Shown here piece by piece: positions 1 to 11,022 of a stretch of 64,000 nt of DNA (its first letter is position 1; each line of letters begins with the position of its first letter). The position numbers were made by a program, and so were the translations under genes. The notes under the pieces were generated by a model. It did no database searches. It was not told where the DNA came from and saw nothing but the letters and a program-made list of their open reading frames with translations. The stretch covers positions 1-64,000 of the forward strand of contig WNNJ02003379.1 of assembly GCA_012934845.2 (NCBI GenBank). Direction: 5' to 3'. This stretch comes from Pomphorhynchus laevis (taxonomy: Eukaryota > Acanthocephala > Palaeacanthocephala > Echinorhynchida > Pomphorhynchidae).

Positions 1-2
1 TT

Positions 3-1505
3 CGAAACTGCGGTACTGCTACTGAGAAATTGGCCCGTCACCTACATAATAAACTCTACCCTATCCTGAAGAAAGCGCAATCATTTATTGAAAGCACGGA
101 CGATTTCATCAGAAAATTCGAGGATAGCAAAGCTCACATCAAACCCTCAAGCATACTATTCACATTGGATGTAGAGTCGTTATTTACCGCAATAGAAACA
201 AATAACGGGATCGCCGCGGTAGCGCGTATCTTAGAAACACACGGATGCTGTCAGTCTGAAGTTGAACACCTCAGTACACTATTGCGTCTTACGATGGAAT
301 CCAACACCTTTGAGTTCGAGGGTAAATTGTACCTGCAAAAACGTGGCACTGCTATGGGAAGCCCTATAGGGCCAACTTATGCAGGCCTTTACGTAGCCGA
401 CATCGAACAGAGATATATAAATAGTCGTCATCTGAAACCCTCCATTTGGATTCGTTATGTGGACGACATATTCGGTGTATGGGACCATGGTGAAGATGAT
501 TTTGAATCGTTCTTATCCAATCTAAATGCATTTTCGGAGCTAAGGTTCACTCGGTCTGATAGAATGCAAGACAATCTTAACTTTTTGGATGTGGAGCTAA
601 GGAAAGACCCGGTATCAGGATGGTTAACGTCAATGCACCGAAAGTTCAAAGGAATTAGATCTCTGGTACATGCCAGGAGTGCTCATCATCCAAGGATTAA
701 ACGTTTAATCATCAGAAACGAACTGATCAGAGCTAAGAAAATATGCTCGACAGCAAGGATATTCACAGAAGCCGCCATAACCCTGTCTAAAGAATTTGAG
801 TGTAGAGGATACCATTTAAAGCTAATTAAAAGACAATTGGCTGAGGTTTGTTGTATGGATAGGGACATCCTTTTGACTAAAAAGGTGAGGATCAAAGGCC
901 AGGACAAAATCCCCTATATAGTAGTTGACACTCACCCAGCCCTACTGTCTCTTGAGCGGGATCTAACGACTGCCTTAAACGCATGTAATTCCATATGCGG
1001 AACAGGTGTCAAGATTAAAGTCGCCTACAAAAGTGGTAAATCCCTACGGCGTTTACTGTTCACAAACAAGCTGAAAATATCGGAAGGAATGCAAAGATGT
1101 GGGGATAAGCGCTGCAAGTGCTGTGAATATGTTGCAGTCGGAAGAATGTTTAGCAGTCCGGTAACTGGACTAACGTACAATACCCGATGCAAAGCTTCAT
1201 GCAAAACAAAGAACTCGGTGTACGTATGCATGTGCTCAAACTGCCCATGTTGTTACGTGGGAGAGACATCGAACGCCTTAAATATTCGAATGAATATAAG
1301 AAGATGTGACATACGCGCAAAACGGGGCAATAGAGATGGCGCAGCACAACACTGCATCGATAACCCGCAACACCGAATGTCTGTAACAATTGTTGAATCT
1401 GATTTCAAAAATGATTGGCAAAGAAAAGCAAGAGAGAAGTATTGGATCGCCCAATTAATGAGCGATACACAATTAAATGCTAATCATGATTGCCATATAC
1501 CTTAG
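3..1505 (+). CDS. Penelope-like element reverse transcriptase / GIY-YIG endonuclease (5' end beyond window)
   Basis: The frame is open from base 3, so the protein runs in from outside the window; 491 residues are read from the TTG at position 30. In that numbering the RT domain shows LDVES (about 47-50), a GTAMGSPIGPTYAGL motif (106-120) and the catalytic YVDD (143-146), followed by NFLDVEL. A cysteine cluster (CGDKRCKCC, about 357) precedes a GIY-YIG nuclease with VYVC and YVGE at about 397-411. RT, then a Cys finger, then C-terminal GIY-YIG is the order of Penelope-like retroelements (PLEs), which insert by target-primed reverse transcription. No stop interrupts the visible frame, so the copy is fairly young. 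I infer the Neptune/Poseidon side of PLEs from the finger; the lineage is not proven. A TAG at 1503-1505 ends the ORF. Confidence 0.9.
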   Translation, partial: RNCGTATEKLARHLHNKLYPILKKAQSFIESTDDFIRKFEDSKAHIKPSSILFTLDVESLFTAIETNNGIAAVARILETHGCCQSEVEHLSTLLRLTMESNTFEFEGKLYLQKRGTAMGSPIGPTYAGLYVADIEQRYINSRHLKPSIWIRYVDDIFGVWDHGEDDFESFLSNLNAFSELRFTRSDRMQDNLNFLDVELRKDPVSGWLTSMHRKFKGIRSLVHARSAHHPRIKRLIIRNELIRAKKICSTARIFTEAAITLSKEFECRGYHLKLIKRQLAEVCCMDRDILLTKKVRIKGQDKIPYIVVDTHPALLSLERDLTTALNACNSICGTGVKIKVAYKSGKSLRRLLFTNKLKISEGMQRCGDKRCKCCEYVAVGRMFSSPVTGLTYNTRCKASCKTKNSVYVCMCSNCPCCYVGETSNALNIRMNIRRCDIRAKRGNRDGAAQHCIDNPQHRMSVTIVESDFKNDWQRKAREKYWIAQLMSDTQLNANHDCHIP

Positions 1506-1599
1506 TGCCCCAGCAATACATTTCGCTTTACTATTTTTTAATATATAATCACATTGTATTTTCACCCTACATTGATTGAAATTGTATTCCCATTATTTG

Positions 1600-1661
1600 A
1601 CAAGTATTGTTTTATTTTCAGACTCTGAAGAAGGCTTTTACGCCGAAAGCTTAGCTCTTGT
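1600..1661 (+). ncRNA. Hammerhead-ribozyme-like motif in PLE tail
   Basis: CTGAAGA (1625-1631) is followed by an extra A, a GGC...GCC hairpin (1633-1644), GAAA (1645-1648) and a short AGC-TTA-GCT hairpin ending in a UC dinucleotide at 1656-1657. These are the parts of a hammerhead core in the right order: CUGANGA, stem II, GAAA, stem III, UH. PLE tails are known to carry type I hammerheads with minimal stem III. The extra A before stem II and a weak stem I (only ACAAG/CTTGT, far out) make activity uncertain. Confidence 0.5.
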
Positions 1662-1775
1662 ATTGTGCTATAAAAGAAAAATCGCTGCTGTTACTCGATT
1701 CTTGATTTGATTTGTTTAACGATTTATTTGAAAGCAGCCTCAATGGGCTCTCGAGTTCGATTTGATAATAATATT

Positions 1776-1876
<101 letters not shown>

Positions 1877-1955
1877 CATGGTGATTGAAAGTCGTGAATC
1901 GAAGTCCAGTCTATAAAGCAACACCATTTAGTATATATGAAAGAGAAAAAAATAC

Positions 1956-1995
1956 AATTTATTTCTTACTAGTTTCGCTTTTTCCAAAGCTTTAT
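1956..1995 (-). other. Degenerate hammerhead-like tail of PLE copy 2
   Basis: On the - strand, TTTGATAAAG is followed by a GCTTT/AAAGC hairpin and GAAAC, echoing CUGAUGA - stem II - GAAA. It lies about 90 bases beyond the end of the PLE reading frame, where such a motif is expected. The first core segment is poorly conserved. Confidence 0.3.
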
Positions 1996-2083
1996 CAAAG
2001 AACAAATTATCCACATCACAAACTCAGCATCACTCATATATGAAAAATCAGAAAGAATCATATGCCTTCACATTTGCACACAA

Positions 2084-3690
2084 TTATCCATTATCATGCC
2101 ATTCATAGATGGTTCCCTTATTCAGACCGAATCCTGGGAATGTTTTTAGTTGCCCTTGCCATATTTTCTCACTCTTTAATCGTTCTGCATTGGACCTAAA
2201 ATTACTTCCAAGAACTGTATATGTAACAGTGTTATCATTTCCATCATGTTTATTTGTTATGTGAGTTACTAAGCCATCTGAGTTGAAATTTGAATTTACG
2301 TTTTCTTCCATTTTACCTTTCTTCGTTAATCTTGATTTTATATCTGCACGTCTGTTTGTTACTCGTTAACTCAAACACCGTCTGCTTTCGCCAACGTATT
2401 GTAAATGGCATTCATTACAATGCCCTGCATATACAATGTTTGGTGTTGCACAGTTATTTACACCGCTTAGGGGATATTGAATTTGAGTAGTGGCTGATAT
2501 CACCGAATTTGTTGAGTCAATGCTTCTGCACATTTTACATCTTGGACGTTTGCATTTGGAACATGTTGCATCTACTTTCTCTTTTCTTTGCAACTTATTG
2601 CTCATTTTAGCATTTACCAATTGTGAGCAAATCTTGTTCCTAGACTGGAAGAAGATACAAGGTTTTTCCTTTGAATATTTAATTGACGGCATACTGAGTT
2701 ATAAGCTTTTATTACGTCTCAGTTAATATATCGTATACCATTATGATATGGAATTGCTGTATATGCTCTGTCTAATTTGGTCCGGGTTTTTAGCCAAGCT
2801 TCGCGTTGTTGTTTTCGAAATTTCGATAATTGCTTATGAATAAATCTCTCTGTGTATCCTCGAGTTTTTAAATGTTTTTCTATATCAACTAGGCCTTCTT
2901 CAAAGTCTTTATCGTGATTGCATATACGGCGAATTCGCAATGCTTCATTAAATACAACGGCTCTTTTTATAGTTCCACTTTGAGCACTACTTGAATGCAT
3001 GTATAAATGCTTACCGCTTGGTTTTCTGAACGTTTTGGTGTTGTATCCATCATAATCCTTAAATACGGTGACATCCAAGAAGTTAGCAGATTCTCCGTAA
3101 GTATGGGTAAACTGTAGCGATCCACTTGTGTTAAGATTGGTTAGGAACTTGATAAGATTATTTTCTCCGTGGTTCCAAACCATAAGAATATCATCAATAT
3201 ACCGAACTCATAACTCTGGTTTTAAATGTTGTGATTCTAAAAATCTCTGCTCATAATCTGCCATAAATATAGTTGCATACGATGGTGCACATGGGGTCCC
3301 CATGGCTGTTTCATAATTCTGAATAAACTTTGAATCTTTCCATTCAAAGATATTGTTCTGTAAAATTATTTTTAGAGAATCTGTAATAAATTCAGAGGAT
3401 TTTGAATCATATTTAAGTGCGGTTAAGAATCTTTCCATAGCCGTTAGTCCTTCTGTGTGTGGTATATTGGTGTATAATGATGTCACATCGATAGCTACAA
3501 GTATTGCATTCGATCTCAATTCTGTTTTTAGGCTTTCAAATTTTATAATTTGAAAAGTTGAGGTGATTGGTTGAGGGGATTGAGTTGCTCCATAATTATG
3601 TAGGGATAGTGGCTCCTCTAAAACATTATCAAGACCTATTTTTCCAATCCAACCCAAGGATCTATCCCTCCAACAGACAAACTTCTTCTT
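2084..3690 (-). pseudogene. Penelope-like element copy 2, RT and GIY-YIG remains
   Basis: Read on the - strand, 3657-3208 has RT motifs (VAIDVTSLYTNIPHTEG, ETAMGTPCAPSYATIFMADYEQRF). It continues in the same frame through a TGA, which replaces an expected Trp codon, into VRYIDDILMVWNHGE (from 3207) and the FLDV block. The piece at 2692-2366 carries the Cys finger (CSKCKRPRCKMC) and the start of GIY-YIG (IVYAGHC, LQYVGES). The piece at 2311-2084 is the nuclease C-terminus. Domain order matches copy 1, but the protein differs widely, so this is another PLE lineage. At least three breaks (stops or frame changes) separate the pieces; it cannot encode a whole protein. Confidence 0.85.
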
Positions 3691-3783
3691 GAATATCTTC
3701 CAAAAGGAAAACTGGGCTGGATTAAGGGAAGCAACGCTTGCTCTATCCTTACCAAGTTGGAACCTGTATCTAGTGCTCCAATA

Positions 3784-5090
3784 TTATTTTGAGAGAACTA
3801 GTCTGGCAGAAGCAGAGAGATTGGGAAGACGGAGCATATACATTTGGGTCTTGAGTATTTTTTTATTGAGAATGTAAATACGACCTTTATAGGTAGTCGA
3901 AAGTATTGCGGTAGCTTGCAAAGATAGGTAGGAATTAAATTTGGTTAGACTCTCATTACCAATTCGGGGGAAGCGTTGGATAGCTGCCTGAAATAAAGCC
4001 ACTCTGATCGGATCAAAGTGGAATCTCCTTCGAAGCAGCGTATTATCTTCTATCCGCCAACGAATCAAGTCATGAGAGGTGGTCAGATGTTGTCGCGACT
4101 GCTCCGTACAGTGAGGTTTCAGCAACCACCTCTCAAAAAGCAGTAATAAGTCGAGGAGTTAGTTCGTTGATGTGCAATGAAAGGAAGGGGATGGTGGTTT
4201 GTGAATATGATAACCGTTCCTGACTCTGCGGAGTGCTGCATTTATCCAACGACCAGATGTGGCCCAGAGCAGTTAACACATCGCGGGGTAGAGGAACATT
4301 GCCCCCGATGTCGATACATTCTTTAGAGGAACAGTAGCCACAGATCTTTTCTGCCTTACACATTGAGGCCCAGTGCCCCCATCCATGACAGAGATTGCAG
4401 TAGGGAAGGTCATGTCATCATTGTTAAGAATTAGGAACTTTAAATTAAAACCTAGAAACGGGTTGCAGGACGTTTTGGTTAACATCTCGGCAATGTCGGT
4501 GGGATCCCAGACAAAACCTATCAGAATAGGTAGTTCACTATTTCCTTTAATAAGGCGAAAATTAGAGACTTTAAAAAGTACTTAAAGGTCATCAATGTCT
4601 TTTTGCTCCAAGTGAGGAGGAAGATTCATTATTTTCAAGGAAGCCATAATATGCTTTGAAATCAGGCTACCAAATTTCAAAAGATTGTTATTAAAGAAAT
4701 CTTTATATGCATTAGCCAAATCAGAGATCTTAAAGTAAATTTTAACCTCTGTCTCGTAGCACCTTACCGTGTTGAATAATATTCTATTTTTATACTGTTC
4801 TGCGAAGCTTCGCAGGAAAATGTTGTACAAATTATGTCTTCCAACAGGCTCGGCCAATTTAATAATTATTAGATTTCTAAGCTTGGGTATGAAGAGGAAG
4901 AACCCCATTACCCTCGTGATCATGGGACAACAAATCTCTTACCTTGGGTGTTGTTACGGTCGAAATTACATTGGAAATACTTGAATTCTGTTCCATATTT
5001 GCTTGAATTTGAAAGTTGTTTAAAGCACCGATACTCACTTTTTCGTTTTCCATGGCACTTTCGATCTCCGTTTTCATTAGCGTAAAAACC
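3784..5090 (-). pseudogene. Broken zinc-knuckle ORF1/gag-like remains
   Basis: The - strand holds several short frames. The first (from about 5075) runs through a positively charged stretch into a block reading RNLIIIKLAEPVGRHNLY; the next contains MNLPPHLEQKDIDDL. Around 4400-4320 lies a CCHC zinc knuckle, YCNLCHGWGHWASMC, followed by a second Cys pair, ICGYCSSKEC. A knuckle pair after an RNA-binding region is typical of ORF1 of jockey-like LINEs and also of other retroelement nucleocapsids. I cannot decide between these. The piece at 4125-3784 may be its continuation. It is broken and old-looking, with no RT attached. Confidence 0.55.
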
Positions 5091-5125
5091 ATAAATAAAA
5101 AAGTATTTATTTTAACGTGGCAAAT

Positions 5126-5141
5126 GCGTGCCAGCGCACGC
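5126..5141 (-). promoter_or_regulatory. 3' UTR stem-loop of LINE family A
   Basis: A GCGTGC/GCACGC stem with a 4-base loop sits about 20 bases from the LINE 3' end. Equivalent hairpins occur at 28701-28716, 32266-32282, 41915-41930, 50238-50253 and 52351-52366. In L2/CR1-group LINEs a 3' stem-loop of this kind is recognised by the element's own RT. Confidence 0.7.
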
Positions 5142-5174
5142 TTACATGACCACAACAAAACAAGACTGTGAATC

Positions 5175-8060
5175 AGGTGTCGAGAAGGTGTGAACGGAGG
5201 AGGTGTTTGAATGTGATAAAGGAGGGGGCGCGGCGGACGTCGAGAGGGAGTTGATTCCAGGCGAGTGAGGCGGCGACGAGGAAGGATCGGAGACCGTAGT
5301 TGTTGGAGTAATTAGGAAAGTGGAGTAAGAGGGTATAACATGAACGAAGCGATAGCGAGGTGGGGCGAGTATCGTCTAAGAAAGGAAGGTTGATGAACGA
5401 TGGGGAGCCGACAGCGATGAGACGAAAAGTAACGAGAAGAAGGCGGAGTTTGATGCGGATGTGGATGGTGGGCCAGGAGAGTTGGCAAAATATGTGGATG
5501 TGTGGTCGAAGCGACGGAGACGAAAGAGCACTCGAACGGCGGTGTTGATTATTCGTTGTAAGGGTAGGATGATGGATTTTGGAGAATTGGCGAAAAGGCT
5601 AAGGCAGTAATCGATTTTAGGGAAAAGAAGCGATGAAAGAAGAGACATACAAGAACAGAAGTCGATAAGGGGGCGGATACGGCGGATGTCACGGAGAATT
5701 AAGTTAGATGAGCGGACCTTGTCACGGACGAAGGGTTTGAGGGAAAGGTGATCGTGGAAATGGAAGCCTAAGAAAGTGAGATTGTGGACTATGAGGATAA
5801 TCGATGAGGCAAAATATACAGTGGGAGGAGATATGTTTGGTTTACGGGGGAGGATCCACATTATTTTGGACTTTTCGGGGTTTAGAACGAGCTGGAGTTT
5901 GAAGAGACGTTTGTAGATAGAAGAAAGACAGTTGGAGGCAGAAATGCCGATATCGTATATGCGATGTGCGGGTGCATGATCATAGATTAGAATGTCATCG
6001 GCGTATTGCATGACCTTAAAGGAGTAAGGTTTGATAAACGGAGATAGATCGCCAAGCAGAAGAGAGAAAAGCAGGGGACCTAGGACTAAACCTTGTGGGA
6101 CCCCGCAAAAAATAGGGATGAGAGGGGAGGATGATGAATTAGAACAGACGCGAAAGGAACGGTCGGATAGATATGAGGCGAACCATGCTACGGAGGAGGA
6201 AGAAAAGCCGTAATCATAACGAAGGTGAGAAAGGAGGACGGAGTGGTCGACAATGTTGAATGCGGAGGAGAGGTCGAGGGAGATGAGAACACTATATAGA
6301 GCCTTGTCTCGAGAAATGAGTAAGGCGTTGTACACTTTTATGCATGCGGTTTCTGTCGAGTGTTAGAGCCGTAAGCGGATTGGAAAGGAGGGTACAGATT
6401 GGATGAGGAGAGATAAGCGTTGATTTGTATTAAGATGAGGAATTCTAAGCGCTTAGAAAGAGTAGGGAGTAGTGAAATGGGGCGATAGCTAGAAGGAAGG
6501 GAGGGGTCGAGCGATTGTTTCTTAAGGAGGGGACGAACGATTGCGGATTTCCAGTGTGAAGGGAAGATACGACTGCGGATAGACGAGTTAAACAAGGTTG
6601 TGAGAAATGGGGATATCGATGAGCATATAGATTTTAATATGTGAGTAGGCAGGGGATCGGCAGGTGAGGTTTTGTTGGGCAAGGACATGAGGACAGATGA
6701 TACTTCTGTAGGTGAGACAGGGAGAAGATGAAAGAGTTCCGGAAGGATGAGATTAGACTGGGCAGAGTGGGATAGGATGGAGACCGAGGTGTGAGTGAGC
6801 AACGTGGATACTTTAGTCTGGAGAAATGACGAATAATCATTGGTATTGATGTTGCAAGGCGAAGAGGAGCGAGCAAGGATTGAGTTAAAAGTATGCCAGA
6901 GAGTCTTAGAGTTGAATGAAGTGATGATTTTATGCTGCCAGGAGTTGCATTTGGTACGTAGTAGGTTGAGATGAGTCCGGCGAAGAACACGATAGGAATC
7001 ACGGAAAGACGGAGTGATCGAGCGGAAATCACGTCTGAGAGAGCGATGATAGACTCGAAAAGCATGGCGGAGTCGACGCTTTGATAGTAGGCATTGGATG
7101 TCAAACCATGGGGCACGGTGCAAGCGACGGTGTGTGAGACTTGAAGGGCAAGAGAATATCGAGAGTGGATGTGAGTTCAGATTCTAAAAGAAAGGCGAGA
7201 TCATGAGGAGATGAATATGTTATTGTGGGTAATGATAGAGATGATTTGAGTAAGGCAGAGCGGAGAAGGGAGAGGTCAAGATTTCTCCAAGGGCGACGTA
7301 GGATTGTAGGTGTGTGAGGAGGGGTGTGGTTGTGAGTGAGATCAAGGGTGATAAGAAAGTGATCGGATAGACCAGGATCAGAGATGGACAGTGAGGTGTA
7401 GGCAGCAAAATGATCGGGGACAGCGATAATGTCGAGTGCCCCACCAAGTATATGTGTGGGTCAGTGAATATTAGTTTGTAATTGTAGTTGGATAGAATGT
7501 TGATGAACCGGATGGAATCCGTGGAAGAGGGGCGGTCTAGGCGGATATTGAAGTCGCCTAGAACGAGTGAAGGGATTGAGGACAAAGAACAATGAGAAAG
7601 GAGGTCAGCGAGTTCGGTAAAACATAAGGCAGTAGGAGCTGATGAACCAGGACGGTATACAATGGCGAGATCTAGAGTGATCGGGCTAGAATAACGACAA
7701 GTGAGCAATTCAAAAGAGCAAGGACTGAAAGGGGATTGATTTTGCGAAGAGACGCGGGGTGACGCGCGAATGCGACGATGCCGCCATGATTAGAGAATTT
7801 AGAAGGGCATGAGCTGAGGGGCGGGCGGATTCGACTAGGGAGCAACCGGTAGAGAGCAGACGGCGAATGGAAAGGTCGTCGGAATCTGAGTGCCAGGATT
7901 CGGTGAGGCAGAAGAGATCGATGGATTGCTTGGTGAATAGGTTGAGGATAAGATCGGATTTATTGAGAATAGATCTAGTGTTGAGGAGACCGAGGCGAAA
8001 ATCGTGTGTTGTGGCGAAAGAGTCTAGTGGAGAAGACACATAGGAGAGATGGAGCGCCAT
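5175..8060 (-). pseudogene. LINE family A ORF2 (APE endonuclease, reverse transcriptase), broken
   Basis: The ATG at 8060 opens the APE-type endonuclease: LGLLNTRSILNKSDLIL, CLTESWHSDSDD, then LAIVYRPGSS and VLGDFNIRLD in the 7708-7220 piece. RT pieces follow: PSSYRPISLLPTLSK (7123-6338), then FNIVDHS, GVPQGLVLGPLLFSLLLGDL and the catalytic MQYADDILIY (6335-5376). The C-terminus (about 5375-5175) is recognised from sister copies. At least four frame breaks separate the pieces. The start codon is supported because the same ATG, overlapping the ORF1 end, is present in the copies starting at 35241 and 54866. Confidence 0.85.
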
Positions 8061-9161
8061 CGAATTTTTGGACGGGTGTGAACAACTTGAAAATTTCCGT
8101 CTATGTTTCGGATGGAGAGTGATGTTTCGCCGTTTTCCTCGCGACGGCGTTTTTCGATGCGGGCTGAAGAGATTTGTGCGATTTCAGAAGGGGCGCGATC
8201 GGGGAAAATTCGAGTGGTTGAAGATGACATGAGTTTGAATCGTTGAAACAGGACAGAAGACGCGTGAGAGCGATGCTTGAAAACAATTTTAGGAGAGGGG
8301 CTGGGAAGGATTAGATTGAGAAGATTTGTTTAGACGGATGAATGCGACAGGAGAAATGTCCTTGAAATAGGTTGGTTTATCCGCAGGGATAATAGACGAG
8401 AAAATGGATCTGAAGGCGGAAATATCGTGGTCTAGACGTGCTTGTGGAGATAAGGAGTTAGAAGGCGTGATATTAGTGACAATGACGCAACGATCGCGAG
8501 AAGCATATCGCTTCCGTAAAGGAGGACGACTGACGTGAGTAGGTGAGATCACGATAGAAGAGCTGGCAGTTGATGATTTGGAGGGATTTGGTTTGACGAC
8601 GGGAGACATAGAGGATAATGATAATAAAGAGGGTGACAAGCGATGTGAGGAAAGGTTATGAGTGGAATGATAGTGGAGGTTGGTGGAGGTGATTTTGATT
8701 GATGGATGCAAGGTATTGAGAAACGAGACGGGAAGGACGGGACGTGGGGTGTCGGGGAGTGAAAATACATTAGTTGTAACAATTTGCGGCTCCGTCACTG
8801 TCTCGGTAGATTTATCATAAACTTGACAAAATCCATCTTGCTGCGATACAATTTGCGGCTCCTTCACTGTCTCAGTAGATTTATCAGAAATTTGAGAAAT
8901 TCGATCATGCTGCGATGCCATTTCCAATTGCTCTAAGCGTTTTATTAACAAGTTGATTTGTTTCGCCGCACAGAATCCGCAGTAGAACGGTGGCCCGCCA
9001 CAAGTTTCCTGACCCAAAGCACAATTATGCGTTACTGATGTCCAGATTTGACAGCCGCTAGCGGAGCATTCAACTTGTATGTTCTCGAGTTTGCCAGTTT
9101 TATCGGTATCAACAGAGATTGCTCGCTTGGTTTTTAGTAGATTTTTCTTCTTGGCTCCCAT
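8024..9161 (-). pseudogene. LINE family A ORF1 protein, one frame break
   Basis: The first 290 residues (9161-8289) start MGAKKKNLLK and carry a Cys-rich finger (CSASGCQIWTSV ... NC ... FYCGFC) resembling half of a PHD finger, then a short coiled-coil (INLLIKRLEQLEM). ORF1 proteins of CR1-group LINEs often combine such a finger, coiled coil and nucleic-acid-binding tail. A repeat of about 23 residues (DKSTETV...EPQIV) occurs twice in tandem near residues 85-135. After the stop at 8289, the C-terminal part (IFPDRAPSEIAQISSARIEK, then ETSLSIRNIDGN) continues in another frame to 8024; the + strand copy at 46.6-47.4 kb has this in a single frame. The end overlaps the ORF2 start by 37 bases. Confidence 0.75.
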
Positions 9162-9199
9162 TAACTGTAGGTTGTAATAGTTTACAATTTTTAAAGCTG

Positions 9200-10797
9200 C
9201 GCTCCTTGTTGTATGTTATTTATTGTGTATATTAATCTTGTATGTTATTTATTGTATGTTTATTAGAAACCAAAATTTTTTAAGGTGCAGTATTTTACTC
9301 AAAACTGTACTCGAAACTTTGTTTGTATAACTAATTAATTAGACTTTTGATGCATTATCATGATTATTTAGTATTTACAAATTTCTTTCGACAAAGTTAT
9401 GATTTACTTAGATTTAGATTTTGGAGTATGATCAATAAATTAATTTATAATAAATAATTTATTATTTAAAATGTTTTTTATTGATTTTACTCCAACATTT
9501 TAAATTAAAATTTTATTGACAACTCAATGAAATAATCTTCATAATTGATTAGCCTATATTTATATACTTCCCGTCAAATATAAGAAATCAAATTAAAAAC
9601 AAAATTTTAACAAATTAAAATTGATTGTTTATCAAATCAGGTATATAAATTTATGTTTTGAATATAAGTATAACACTTTTTATTGTTAAGCTAAAGTTCT
9701 CTCATATGGCTTTATGTTTTTTAACATGCACTTGGTCCCGCTTTATGTTAAATAGATGAACATAATTCAAAATCTGGTAACATTACAGTTTTTCCAGATG
9801 ACCTGTGATCTTAATTCTAATACATCGTATATTATATATTAATCATTCATAAAACTTGAACGATTAATAGAAAAATCTGTCACTCTTTAACATTTTGAAT
9901 TAGAGAAAATCGTAAAATTAAAATATTTCTTTTTAAATTTAAGTTTAATGCAACATACTCAAGTTAACTGATCTAATATGTTGGGTCGATGAATAAGGAC
10001 TGGATCAAATAAGATACCAGTTTATCCTAATGACCACTAATCTTAATTATGATGCATCGTATATTATTTATTAATCAATTAATAAAACTTCATTTTTATT
10101 TTAAATTTAATCTTTAACATAGCAATTCCTACAGATGACACATCGTATGTTATTTACGACACATCGGATATTATTTATTAATCAATTCATAAAATTATTT
10201 TTTACAACATCAAGAGTTAATTTGCTGTAAATTATTTCAGTACATGGTATTATTTAAGTACGTACAGTTTTGTAATCTTTTAAAATCAACTATCTAAATG
10301 AAAGATCAAAAAAGTTAATTTAATGAAATATTTGTATTTCTTAATGCGTTTTTGTATGTTCTTTTTTCTTGCAAGTCGAACTTTATTATTTATTTATGTT
10401 CGCACAAAATATTTTGATAAAAATCAATAAATTGAATATACCAAATTTTAAATATTTTAAATAATTTAAATAATTTAAAATAATTCAAATATTTAAATAC
10501 TTAATATTTTAAATAATTATTACAAAAAGTAATAACGTCAATTACTTGAAATCAAATCACTTATATCGAGAAAAGAATTATCAGGTGACTTTGCTGTTAT
10601 CGAAAAGAACTATTTTGTAATAATCATTATCTCGACGGATCACTATTCTTTTTCGAAAGTTTTGTTTAGCGAAGATTTAGTTTATCTATTGAAATTATAA
10701 ATCAGCAATAAGTCTATTTTTAGATTTCCTTAATAAAATAGGGTTTATTTTTGAAGTAGAGAATTTTGTTAATATCAAGCAAGATTACATTCAGGAT
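9200..10797. other. AT-rich sequence with dispersed-repeat fragments, no gene seen
   Basis: No coding frame is supported. Fragments of the AT-rich dispersed repeat seen at 14.6 and 16.7-17.6 kb recur here (around 9790-9850, 10010-10090 and 10130-10200), recognisable by the TGATGACC-type core followed by a run of ATTATTTATTA. Confidence 0.6.
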
Positions 10798-11022
10798 AAA
10801 ATGAATGTTTCCGACGAAGCATCGCGAGAGTGCAAGTCAAAAAATAATGTTATTGATATTTCGGTTGGACACGCAGCCCTTTTTAATTGTAATCAGATTA
10901 CGCAATTAGAACTTTTTCTTATCTGATTACAATTGAAAAGGGATGTGTCCAGACGAAATATCAATAACATTATTTTTTTGATTTGCGCTCTCGGGATGCT
11001 TCGCCAAAAGCATTGATTTTGT
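10798..11022. repeat. Hairpin (foldback) element of about 225 bp
   Basis: The arms 10798-10900 and 10921-11022 are imperfect reverse complements over about 100 bases, with a loop of about 20 bases. Shared blocks include ATAATGTTATTGATATTTCG in the left arm and its complement in the right arm. No transposase is present. It looks like a MITE or foldback element. Confidence 0.75.

Larger units (their letters stand above)
1..1760 (+). mobile_element. Penelope-like element copy 1 (ORF plus 3' tail)
   Basis: The element comprises the RT/GIY-YIG ORF, about 115 bases of AT-rich 3' UTR and a structured tail around 1600-1661. The 3' boundary is uncertain: the tail is followed by unique-looking sequence and then a long TA run from about 1777. 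The 5' boundary lies outside the window. Confidence 0.75.
5108..9200 (-). mobile_element. LINE family A, copy 1, nearly full length
   Basis: Two-ORF LINE read right to left: ORF1 (9161-8024), ORF2 (8060-about 5175), a short 3' UTR with a stem-loop (5126-5141) and the terminal AATAAAT-type tail. RT and endonuclease motifs place it in the CR1/L2/Rex1 group. The 5' UTR boundary near 9200 is a guess. The same sequence recurs at 28.7-30.4, 41.9-42.4, 46.6-50.3 and 55.7-56.5 kb, which allows frames and ends to be compared between copies. Confidence 0.88.

Noticed and set aside
5360-5548. Basic Arg-rich + strand frame, repeated at 28933-29184 and (on -) at 55980-56231
   Set aside because: It recurs only because it is antisense to the LINE family A ORF2 C-terminus in each copy.
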